Part shown: positions 33,832 to 40,782 of the stretch, piece by piece
How positions within the stretch are numbered: position 1 is the stretch's first letter
Layout of the letters: the number at the start of each line of letters is the position of its first letter
Origin: Betaproteobacteria bacterium
Lineage (GTDB): Bacteria > Pseudomonadota > Gammaproteobacteria > Burkholderiales > Burkholderiaceae_C
Reading direction: 5' to 3'
DNA: 45,320 bases
Assembly (NCBI GenBank): GCA_013289985.1
Contig: JABCYW010000040.1
Location: forward strand, 1 to 45,320
The notes under the pieces: model-generated
Told to the model about the DNA's origin: nothing
What the model saw: the letters and a program-made list of their open reading frames with translations, nothing else
Database searches by the model: none
Made by a program: the position numbers and the translations under genes

Positions 33832-35702
33832 TCCGCAAATTCATCGACCGACTGCTGGGCAAGGCGCCCGCGGGCGACGCGTCGGCCGAAGGCATCCCGC
33901 TGGGCCAGCGCGTCGAGTACGGCGTCGACCAGCACAAGATCGACCCCAAGCTGGTGGCCGAACCCGCGGTGCGCGTCGTCAAGACGCTGCACGACGCGGG
34001 CTACGAGGCCTACATCGTCGGCGGCGCCGTGCGCGACCTGCTGGTGGGACTGCGCCCCAAGGACTTCGACGTGGCCACCAACGCCACGCCCGAGCAGGTG
34101 AAGGCGCAGTTCCGGCGCGCGTTCATCGTGGGCCGGCGCTTCCGCCTGGTGCACGTGATCTACGGCCGCAACCGCGAGCAGGACCAGATCGAGGTGTCCA
34201 CGTTCCGCGCCTACATGGACAACGCGGCCGAGACGACCGCGGTCGAGGGCAACGAGAAGACGTCGCGCCGCGAGCTCGACGGCAAGAGCCACGCCGTGGA
34301 CGCCAGCGGCCGCGTGCTGCGCGACAACGTCTGGGGCCCGCAGATCGAGGACGCCGCGCGGCGCGACTTCACGGTCAACGCGATGTACTACGACCCGCAG
34401 ACGCAGATCGTGGTCGATTACCACGGCGGCATGGCCGACTCCAAGGCCAGGCTGCTGCGCATGATCGGCGACCCGGAGACGCGCTACCGCGAGGACCCGG
34501 TGCGCATCATCCGCGTGCTGCGCTTCGCGGCCAAGATGGGCTACAAGATCGAGCCCAAGACCGAGGCGCCCATCCGCAAGATGAAGTCGCTGCTGGCCAA
34601 CGTGCCGGCGTCGCGCCTGTTCGACGAGATGATCAAGCTGCTGCAGACGGGCCACTCGCTGGCCAGTCTCGAGGTGCTGAAGAAGTACGGCCTCGACCGC
34701 AAGACCTTCCCCATCCTCGACGCGCACTTCGAGGGCATCGCCAACAACCCGGCGCGCGAGGCCTTCGTCAACCGCGCGCTGGCCGACACCGACCGCCGCG
34801 TCAACGAAGGCAAGCCGGTGGCGCCCAGCTTCCTGATGGCCTGCGTGTTCTGGCACGAGGTGTCCGCGCGCTGGCAGGCGCTGCGCGACCAGGGCGAGCC
34901 GCTGATGCCCGCGCTGCAGGCCGCCGTCGACGCCACCTTCGACGCCCGCATCGGCGACATCTCCGGCCGCGGCAAGCTGGCCGCCGACATGCGCGAGATC
35001 TGGCAGATGCAGCCGCGCTTCGACAAGCGCACCGGCAGCTCGCCGGCCGCGATGCTGGAGCAGCCGCGCTTCCGCGCCGCGTTCGACTTCATGCGCCTGC
35101 GCGCGGATGCCGGCGAGGTCGACGCGGAGCTGGTCACCTGGTGGGAAGACTACTCGCTGGGCGACGACGAGCGCCGGCGCGAGCTGATGGAAGTGGCGCG
35201 CAAGCAGGCGCAGTCCCGGCCGCGCGAGCCCAGGGCCGCGCCGCGCGACCCGCGCCCGCTGAAGGCCGTCGCGGAGGCGCCCGAGGCCCCGGCCCCGGCC
35301 CCGGCGCCGCGCATCAGCGCCGCCAAGCAGCAGATGCTGCAGCTGGCCGCCACCGCGCGCGCCGCGCTGGCCGATGGCGCCACCGACGCCGACCGCGCCG
35401 CGATGCGCGCGCTGTTCGACAACACCGAGCTGCCGTTCGGCACCGTGGGCCCGGACGCGCCGCCGCTGACCGCCACCCAGGAACTGCTGCGCGAGTTCGC
35501 CGACCTGGTGCTGGTGGCCATCGGCGACGACGCCACCGAGGCCGACATCGCCGGCGCGCGCTCGCTGCTGGACAAGGTCGAGAAGAAGGCCAACACCACG
35601 CGCCGTCGGCGTGGCGGCGGCGGCGGCCGCCGCAAGGCCGGGGCCGCGCCGGCGTTCAAGGACGACGAGGATGACGACGGCGACGCCGGATCGGCCGACT
35701 GA
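33828..35702 (+). CDS. pcnB: Poly(A) polymerase I PcnB with long C-terminal extension
   Basis: This 624-residue class II nucleotidyltransferase has the head motif IVGGAVRDLLVGLRPKDFDV, whose Asp pair binds metal. The RRDFTVNAMYY motif, the RYREDPVRIIRVLRFAAKM RNA-binding region and the helical body follow. It adds poly(A) tails that mark RNA for decay. The region after about residue 460 is an Ala/Arg/Pro-rich linker and a helical module (QMLQLAATARAALADGATDA; LLREFADLVLVAIGDDATEA). It ends in a basic RRRR-Gly tract and an acidic end, making the protein about 150 residues longer than usual. The 3' end overlaps folK by 32 bases. Confidence 0.93.
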   Translation: MIRKFIDRLLGKAPAGDASAEGIPLGQRVEYGVDQHKIDPKLVAEPAVRVVKTLHDAGYEAYIVGGAVRDLLVGLRPKDFDVATNATPEQVKAQFRRAFIVGRRFRLVHVIYGRNREQDQIEVSTFRAYMDNAAETTAVEGNEKTSRRELDGKSHAVDASGRVLRDNVWGPQIEDAARRDFTVNAMYYDPQTQIVVDYHGGMADSKARLLRMIGDPETRYREDPVRIIRVLRFAAKMGYKIEPKTEAPIRKMKSLLANVPASRLFDEMIKLLQTGHSLASLEVLKKYGLDRKTFPILDAHFEGIANNPAREAFVNRALADTDRRVNEGKPVAPSFLMACVFWHEVSARWQALRDQGEPLMPALQAAVDATFDARIGDISGRGKLAADMREIWQMQPRFDKRTGSSPAAMLEQPRFRAAFDFMRLRADAGEVDAELVTWWEDYSLGDDERRRELMEVARKQAQSRPREPRAAPRDPRPLKAVAEAPEAPAPAPAPRISAAKQQMLQLAATARAALADGATDADRAAMRALFDNTELPFGTVGPDAPPLTATQELLREFADLVLVAIGDDATEADIAGARSLLDKVEKKANTTRRRRGGGGGRRKAGAAPAFKDDEDDDGDAGSAD

Positions 35703-36219
35703 GGCCGGCGCCACGGTCTTCATCGGCCTGGGCGCCAACCTCGGCGACGCGCGCGCCGCCTTGCGCGACGCGCTGGCCGAACTCCGGCCGCTGGCCGCCC
35801 CCGGCAGCTTCCAGGCCTCGGCGCTGTACGGCAGCGCCCCGGTCGATTCGAGCGGTCCCGACTACGTCAACGCCGTGGCACGCCTGCGCACCGCGCTCGC
35901 GCCGCATGCGCTGCTGGACGCGCTGCAGGCCATCGAGCAACGCTTCGGGCGCGAGCGCCCGTACCGCAACGCGCCGCGCACGCTGGATCTCGACGTGCTG
36001 CTGTACGGCGTGGAGGGCGACGACGGCGGACTCGAGCTGCACGACGATCGCCTGGTGCTGCCGCATCCGCGCGCCGCGCAGCGCACGTTCGTGCTGGAGC
36101 CGCTGGCCGAGCTGTGGCCCGGCGGCACCATTCCGGGTGCAGGCCGCGTGGCCGACCTGTTGGCGCGCGTGCGGCGCGACTCGGCGCAGCGGGTGCTCCG
36201 GGAGCCAGACCCCTTGTGA
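35671..36219 (+). CDS. folK: 6-hydroxymethyl-7,8-dihydropterin pyrophosphokinase FolK
   Basis: This 182-residue HPPK enzyme of folate synthesis transfers pyrophosphate from ATP to hydroxymethyl-dihydropterin. Visible motifs are FIGLGANLGD near the N-terminus, QRFGRERPYRNAPRTLDLDVLLYG in the middle (Asp pair for two Mg ions) and LPHPRAAQRTFVLEPLAEL. The ATG at 35671 lies inside the pcnB end; no better start exists before the conserved first strand. The pcnB–folK pairing is a classic gene order in proteobacteria. A 124-base gap follows before the DUF47 gene. Confidence 0.93.
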   Translation: MTTATPDRPTEAGATVFIGLGANLGDARAALRDALAELRPLAAPGSFQASALYGSAPVDSSGPDYVNAVARLRTALAPHALLDALQAIEQRFGRERPYRNAPRTLDLDVLLYGVEGDDGGLELHDDRLVLPHPRAAQRTFVLEPLAELWPGGTIPGAGRVADLLARVRRDSAQRVLREPDPL

Positions 36220-36241
36220 ACTTTTTGTGACAGTGCCCTCG

Positions 36242-36247
36242 TACAAT
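36242..36247 (+). promoter_or_regulatory. Probable -10 element of the DUF47–pit operon
   Basis: TACAAT followed by GCCCGG lies 96 bases before the DUF47 ATG. The sequence just upstream is AT-rich (TTGTGAACTTTTTGTGACAG begins at 36214), which could hold a -35 or an activator site. No clear Pho box is seen. Confidence 0.5.
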
Positions 36248-36343
36248 GCCCGGCTGCGACTTCCGCGCGGCACCGCGCCGGAGCCTGTCGCCTCCAGACG
36301 GCCATCCAGGCCGCAAATCAAGCAATAACGAGGATCCAAGACC

Positions 36344-36991
36344 ATGTGGTTCAGCAAGCTGCTGCCGCGCGAGGGCAATTTTTTCGAGCTGTTCGATCAG
36401 CACGCGGAGCGCACGGCCGAGGGCGCGCGCGCCTTCATGGCGATGATCCAGAACTACAACGACATCCCGCTGCGCGAGAAGTACGCGTCGGAGGTGGACG
36501 TGGCCGAACGCGCGGCCGACAAGGTCACCGCCGAGGTTCACCGTCTGCTGCATCGCACGTTCATCACGCCCATCGACGGCGAGCAGATCCGCAGCCTCAT
36601 CAACTCGATGGACGACATCATCGACCTGCTGCAGGACACCAGCGAGGTGCTATCGCTGTACAACGTGCAGCGCGTGGGTGACGACGTGCTGCGCCTGTGC
36701 GAGATCTCGGTGCGCTGCTGCGACCGCGTGCAGCACGTGGTGAGCCTGCTGCCGCGCCTGAAGCAGGCCGACGTGGCCGAGGCCGCGCTCAAGACCTGCG
36801 AGGAGATCGACCGCCTCGAGTCGGACGCCGACCGCGTGATGCGCGCGGCCATGTCGCGCCTGTTCCGCGACGAGATCGACACGCGCGAGCTGATCAAGCT
36901 CAAGGCGATCTACGAGCACCTGGAGACCATCTCCGACCGCTGCGAGGACGTCGCCAACATCGTCGAAGGCATCATCCTGGAAAACAACTGA
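36344..36991 (+). CDS. DUF47 / PhoU-like regulator of phosphate transporter
   Basis: This 215-residue all-helical protein of the DUF47 (PhoU-like) family opens LLPREGNFFELFDQHAERTA and carries the metal-binding type motifs DDIIDLLQDTSE and HLETISDRCEDVANIVEGI. DUF47 genes nearly always lie directly before a pit gene; the protein is thought to control or assist the transporter at the cytoplasmic face. Its stop TGA overlaps the pit ATG by one base (TGATG). CGAGGA at 36329–36334 serves the ATG at 36344. Confidence 0.92.
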   Translation: MWFSKLLPREGNFFELFDQHAERTAEGARAFMAMIQNYNDIPLREKYASEVDVAERAADKVTAEVHRLLHRTFITPIDGEQIRSLINSMDDIIDLLQDTSEVLSLYNVQRVGDDVLRLCEISVRCCDRVQHVVSLLPRLKQADVAEAALKTCEEIDRLESDADRVMRAAMSRLFRDEIDTRELIKLKAIYEHLETISDRCEDVANIVEGIILENN

Positions 36992-38001
36992 TGCACTCGA
37001 TCCAGATCGGCTTCGGCCTGGTCGCCATGCTCGTGGTGCTGGCCGTGCTGTTCGACTTCATGAACGGCTTCCACGACGCGGCCAACTCGATCGCGACGGT
37101 GGTGTCCACCGGCGTGCTCAAGCCGCAGACCGCGGTGCTGTTCGCCGCCTTCTTCAACATCGTCGCGATCTGGATCTTCCACCTGAAGGTTGCCTCCACG
37201 GTGGGCAAGGGCATCGTCGACGTGTCCTTCGTCGACCAGCACGTGATCTTCGGCGCGCTGGTGGGCGCCATCGCGTGGAACGTGTTCACGTGGTGGTTCG
37301 GCATCCCGTCCAGCAGCTCGCACGCGCTGATCGGCGGCATCGTGGGCGCGGTCATCGGCCGCGGCGGGTTCTCGCACCTGATCGGCGCGGGCATCTGGAA
37401 GACCGTGGCCTTCATCATCATCTCGCCGCTGCTTGGCTTCGTGCTGGGCGCGGCGACGCTGATCGCCGTGTCGTGGATCTGCCGGCGGCAGTCGCCGCTG
37501 CGCATCGACGGCTGGTTCCGCCGCCTGCAGCTGGTGTCGGCCGGCCTGTACTCGCTGGGCCACGGCGGCAACGACGCGCAGAAGACCATCGGCATCATCT
37601 GGATGCTGCTGATCTCGGCCAACTATGCCAGCGCCGGCGCCGAGCTGCCGCCGATGTGGGTGATCTGGGCCTGCTACGTGGCCATCGGCCTGGGCACGAT
37701 GTTCGGCGGCTGGCGCATCGTCAAGACCATGGGCCAGCGCATCACCAAGCTCAAGCCCGTGGGCGGCTTCTGCGCCGAGTTCGGCGGCGCGCTGACGCTG
37801 TTCACCGCGTCGATGCTGGGCGTGCCGGTGTCGACCACGCACACCATCACCGGCGCCATCGTCGGCGTGGGCACCGTGCGCGGCGCGTCGGCCGTGCGCT
37901 GGGGCGTGGCCGGCAACATCGTGTGGGCGTGGATCTTCACGATCCCGGCCGCCGGCGTGGTGGCCGGCCTGTTCGCGGCCGCCAGCGGCTTCCTCTTCTA
38001 G
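36991..38001 (+). CDS. pit: Low-affinity inorganic phosphate transporter (Pit family)
   Basis: This 336-residue PiT-family symporter has the two signature repeats: FDFMNGFHDAANSIATVVST near the start, and LGHGGNDAQKTIGIIWMLL in the second half. About ten membrane helices lie between and around them. It takes up phosphate, usually as a metal-phosphate complex, driven by protons. The shorter length without a large cytoplasmic loop fits the DUF47-paired subgroup. The final codons converge on the MFS gene, sharing the palindrome CTAG for both stops. Confidence 0.94.
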   Translation: MHSIQIGFGLVAMLVVLAVLFDFMNGFHDAANSIATVVSTGVLKPQTAVLFAAFFNIVAIWIFHLKVASTVGKGIVDVSFVDQHVIFGALVGAIAWNVFTWWFGIPSSSSHALIGGIVGAVIGRGGFSHLIGAGIWKTVAFIIISPLLGFVLGAATLIAVSWICRRQSPLRIDGWFRRLQLVSAGLYSLGHGGNDAQKTIGIIWMLLISANYASAGAELPPMWVIWACYVAIGLGTMFGGWRIVKTMGQRITKLKPVGGFCAEFGGALTLFTASMLGVPVSTTHTITGAIVGVGTVRGASAVRWGVAGNIVWAWIFTIPAAGVVAGLFAAASGFLF

Positions 38002-39167
38002 GCCGGCACGCGCGCGGGCGCCGCGCGGCGCCCGCGCATCGCGAAGCCCGCCACGGCCAGCGCCGCCAGCGGCAGCAGCGTCGCCACCCAGGTGACGGCC
38101 GGCAGGCCCGGGCCGCGCGCGATCACCACGCCGCCCACCCACGCGCCCAGCGCGTTGCCGAGGTTGAACGCGGCGATGTTGAAGCTCGAGGCCAGCGTCG
38201 CGCCCGCGCCGTCGGCCTTGGACAGCACCCACATCTGCAGCGGCGCCACGGTGGCGAACGCGGCCACGCCCAGCAGGCCGATGAACACCACGGCCAGCGC
38301 CTGGCTGTGCAGGGCCACGCCGAACCCGGCCAGCACCAGCGCGAGCGCCGCCAGCGAGCCCAGCACCGTGGCCTCCAGCCGCCGGTCGGCCAGCTTGCCG
38401 CCCAGGATGTTGCCGGCCACCAGGCCTGCGCCGAACACGAGCAGGATGGGCGGCACGGCGGCCTTGGCCAAGCCGGTGATCTGCGTGAGCAGCGGCGCGA
38501 CGTAGGTGAACACGGCGAACACGCCGCCGTAGCCCAGCACCGTGGTGGCCAGGCCCAGCAGCACCGGGCGGCGGGCGAGGGCGGCCACGTCGGCGCGCCA
38601 GTCCATCTGCTCGGGCGGCCTGGCGTCGCGCGGCACCAGCCAGGCGATCACGGCCAGCGCCGCGAGGCCCACCCCGGACACGGCCCAGAACGTGGCGCGC
38701 CAGCCGTAGGCCTGGCCCAGCCAGGTGCCCGCCGGCACGCCCAGCACGTTGGCCACGGTCAGGCCGGTGAACATGATGGCGATCGCCGAGGCCTTCCTGT
38801 CGGCGGCCACCAGCCCGGTGGCCACCACCGCGCCGACGCCGAAGAAGCTGCCGTGCGCGAACGCGGTGAGCACCCGCGCGGCCATCAGCAGGCCGTAGGA
38901 GGGCGCGAGCGCGCAGGCCGCGTTGCCGACGGTGAAGACGGCCATCAGCGCGAGCAGCACCGTCTTGCGCGGCCATTGGCGCGTGAGCACCGTGAGCACG
39001 GGCGCGCCGGCGACCACGCCCAGCGCGTAGCCGGAGATGAGCAGGCCGGCGGCCTGGAGCGTGACGCCGAGGTCGGCGCTCATGTCCAGGAGCAGGCCCA
39101 TGATGACGAATTCGGTGACCCCGATGCCGAAGGCACCGGCGGTGAGGGCGTAGAGCGCGAGAGGCAC
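37998..39167 (-). CDS. MFS efflux transporter (DHA1, AraJ/SotB-like)
   Basis: This 389-residue major-facilitator transporter has 12 helices. It starts LALYALTAGAFGIGVTEFVI, typical of the sugar-efflux/AraJ-like DHA1 group, and has the loop 2–3 motif VLTRQWPRKTVLL and a motif-C-like region GLTVANVLGVPAGTWLG. It likely exports a drug, sugar or arabinose-like compound by proton antiport. GTG at 39167 is the start, with GGAA eight bases before it. The divergent LysR gene, 97 bases away, is the probable regulator. The stop overlaps that of pit. Confidence 0.88.
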   Translation of the reverse strand: MPLALYALTAGAFGIGVTEFVIMGLLLDMSADLGVTLQAAGLLISGYALGVVAGAPVLTVLTRQWPRKTVLLALMAVFTVGNAACALAPSYGLLMAARVLTAFAHGSFFGVGAVVATGLVAADRKASAIAIMFTGLTVANVLGVPAGTWLGQAYGWRATFWAVSGVGLAALAVIAWLVPRDARPPEQMDWRADVAALARRPVLLGLATTVLGYGGVFAVFTYVAPLLTQITGLAKAAVPPILLVFGAGLVAGNILGGKLADRRLEATVLGSLAALALVLAGFGVALHSQALAVVFIGLLGVAAFATVAPLQMWVLSKADGAGATLASSFNIAAFNLGNALGAWVGGVVIARGPGLPAVTWVATLLPLAALAVAGFAMRGRRAAPARVPA

Positions 39168-39248
39168 GGCAGGTTTCCGATGATGGCGATGCCTTGCATG
39201 GTGGCGGCGATGTCCGCTTGCGACTAGACTGCCCTCAAGAAGAACACC

Positions 39249-39265
39249 TGTGAATTGAAATCACA
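39249..39265. promoter_or_regulatory. TGTGA-N7-TCACA operator overlapping the LysR start codon
   Basis: A perfect five-base inverted repeat, TGTGA at 39249–39253 and TCACA at 39261–39265, has a seven-base AT-rich centre. It also contains T-N11-A, the general LysR-type binding form. The right arm ends in the A of the LysR ATG, in the shared region of divergent genes, which suits autorepression plus control of the MFS gene. Confidence 0.6.
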
Positions 39266-40167
39266 TGAGTCGCCAGGACATCAACCGCTCCGGAGAGATG
39301 GACGTCTTCGTCCGGGTCGTCGAGCTGGGCGGCTTCTCGGCCGCGGCGCGGGCGCTCGCGATGACGCCGTCGGCGGTCAGCAAGCTCGTGGCGCGGCTCG
39401 AGGCGCGGCTGGGCGTGCGCCTGCTCAATCGCTCCACGCGCCAGGTGCAGCTCACGGCCGAAGGCGGCGTGTTCTACGAGCGCAGCGTGCGCGTGCTGGC
39501 CGACCTGGCCGACGCCGAGCGCGGCGCCGCGGCCAACGATTCGCCGCGCGGGCGCCTGAGCGTCAACGCCAACGTGCCCTTCGGCGAGGCGGCGCTGCTG
39601 CCGCTGGTGCCGGCGTTCCTGGAGCGCTATCCCGAGGTCACGCTGGACATCGTGCTCACCGACGAGGTGATCGACCTGATCGAGCACCGCACCGACGTCG
39701 CCGTGCGCGCGGGCCCGCTCAGGAGCTCCAGCCTGGTCGCGCGCAAGCTGGGCGCCACGCGCAAGTCCATCCTCGCGTCGCCCGCCTACCTGGCGCGCCG
39801 CGGCACGCCGGCGACGCCGGCCGACCTCGCGCACCACAACTGCCTGGGCTTCAACCGCACCCGCGCGCTCAACGTGTGGCCGCTGCGGCAGGACGGCCAG
39901 GTGGTGACGCTGCCCGCGGTGGGCAACACGCAGGTCAGCGACGGCGCGTCGCTGCAGCGCCTGGCCGTGGCCGGCGTGGGCCTGGCCCGGCTGGCCCTGT
40001 TCCATGCCCGCGACGACATCGCCGCCGGCCGCCTGGTGCCGGTGCTGGAGGACTTCAACCCGGGCGACCTGGAGGAGATCCACGCGGTCTTCCTGGGCCA
40101 TGGCGGCTGGCTGCCGGCGCGCGTGCGGGTGTTCCTCGACTTCCTGGTGGAGAACGTGCGGATCTGA
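39265..40167 (+). CDS. LysR-family transcriptional regulator
   Basis: This 300-residue protein has an N-terminal winged helix-turn-helix (MDVFVRVVELGGFSAAARAL, then MTPSAVSKLVARLEARLGVR and LLNRSTRQVQLTAEG). The substrate-binding domain opens at about residue 93 (GRLSVNANVPFGEAALLPLV). It belongs to the common subgroup with local action on a divergent gene, here the MFS exporter. The effector is unknown. The ATG at 39265 fits the usual distance to the helix-turn-helix. A bidirectional hairpin follows its stop. Confidence 0.93.
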   Translation: MSRQDINRSGEMDVFVRVVELGGFSAAARALAMTPSAVSKLVARLEARLGVRLLNRSTRQVQLTAEGGVFYERSVRVLADLADAERGAAANDSPRGRLSVNANVPFGEAALLPLVPAFLERYPEVTLDIVLTDEVIDLIEHRTDVAVRAGPLRSSSLVARKLGATRKSILASPAYLARRGTPATPADLAHHNCLGFNRTRALNVWPLRQDGQVVTLPAVGNTQVSDGASLQRLAVAGVGLARLALFHARDDIAAGRLVPVLEDFNPGDLEEIHAVFLGHGGWLPARVRVFLDFLVENVRI

Positions 40168-40175
40168 ATCTCCAA

Positions 40176-40200
40176 TGAAAAAACGCCCCGGCGGGGCGTT
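40176..40200 (-). terminator. Bidirectional intrinsic terminator between the LysR gene and phaP
   Basis: AACGCCCC (40182–40189) and GGGGCGTT (40193–40200) form a perfect eight-pair stem with a three-base loop. On the minus strand it is followed by a run of T (six in a row including the stem end), a strong terminator for phaP. On the plus strand TTCTT follows, enough for weaker termination of the LysR message. Confidence 0.9.
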
Positions 40201-40219
40201 CTTCGTGGAGCGGGGAGGC

Positions 40220-40675
40220 TCAGGCCTTGCGGGTGGCCTTCTTGACGGCCGGGGCGACCTGGTCGATCGCCGTCGACAGGGCGGTGTGCGCGCTGTCGAT
40301 GCCCGACTTCAGGCCCTTGGTCAGCGGCGCGAAGGCTTCCGGCTGCGGCAGCTTGGCGGCGGTCGCGTCGATCGCGGCGTGGAACTGGGACACGCCCAGG
40401 TCGGCCGAGGCGCGCAGCTGGTCGCCGGCGAGCGTCAGGCCCGTCTTGGCGTTGGCCTTGATCACTTCGACGGCGGCTTGCGGATCCTTGACGCCGGTGA
40501 ACGACTTCAGCGCGGCTTCGGTGGCCAGGCGGCTCTCTTCGAAGTGCTTCTTGCCCAGATCGGCCCAGGCTTGCACCTGTTCCACGACCGGGCGCAGGTT
40601 GGCCTGGAAGGCTTCCGGCGTGAACTTCTCGGCGCCAGGGAAGGACGGGAAGGCGAAGGCGTTGGCGGTGGTCAT
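40220..40675 (-). CDS. phaP: Phasin family protein PhaP
   Basis: This 151-residue phasin coats polyhydroxyalkanoate granules. It begins FPSFPGAEKFTPEAFQANLR after a short lead, and shows the Phasin_2-type amphipathic helices (VEQVQAWADLGKKHFEESRL; DQLRASADLGVSQFHAAIDA) with a basic Ala/Lys tail. The count of about 150 residues is at the short end of Burkholderiales phasins. It is monocistronic, with a good ribosome site (GGAGA) before the ATG at 40675, a clear promoter with operators upstream and a strong terminator downstream. Its presence implies PHA storage in this organism. Confidence 0.92.
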   Translation of the reverse strand: MTTANAFAFPSFPGAEKFTPEAFQANLRPVVEQVQAWADLGKKHFEESRLATEAALKSFTGVKDPQAAVEVIKANAKTGLTLAGDQLRASADLGVSQFHAAIDATAAKLPQPEAFAPLTKGLKSGIDSAHTALSTAIDQVAPAVKKATRKA

Positions 40676-40692
40676 GGGGATCTCCGGTGAAT

Positions 40693-40709
40693 TTGTTGCG
40701 GTGCAGCAA
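40693..40709. promoter_or_regulatory. phaP operator 1 (pseudo-palindrome)
   Basis: TTGTTGC-GGT-GCAGCAA is an imperfect palindrome with six of seven arm positions matching. It lies just downstream of the phaP -10 box, where a bound repressor would block transcription start. Its core TGCGGTGCA recurs in operator 2. Phasin repressor PhaR is the likely binder, by analogy with TGC/GCA-rich PhaR sites in other species. Confidence 0.7.
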
Positions 40710-40736
40710 TTCTAACCAATCCATGCTGCGGTGCAA
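40709..40736 (-). promoter_or_regulatory. Probable sigma-70 promoter of phaP
   Basis: On the minus strand TTGCAC (40736–40731) and TAGAAT (40714–40709) are separated by 16 bases. The -35 lies inside operator 2 and the -10 touches operator 1. The start of transcription would fall near 40700, about 25–30 bases before the ATG. Confidence 0.7.
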
Positions 40737-40740
40737 CATG
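40722..40740. promoter_or_regulatory. phaP operator 2 (pseudo-palindrome)
   Basis: CATGCTGC-GGT-GCAACATG is an imperfect palindrome with seven of eight arm positions matching, centred exactly 30 bases from operator 1 (about three helical turns). It covers the -35 box of phaP. Confidence 0.7.
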
Positions 40741-40782
40741 AGAATTAGGGAGGCCCATCCAGGGCGTCCCGCCGGGAACCCT

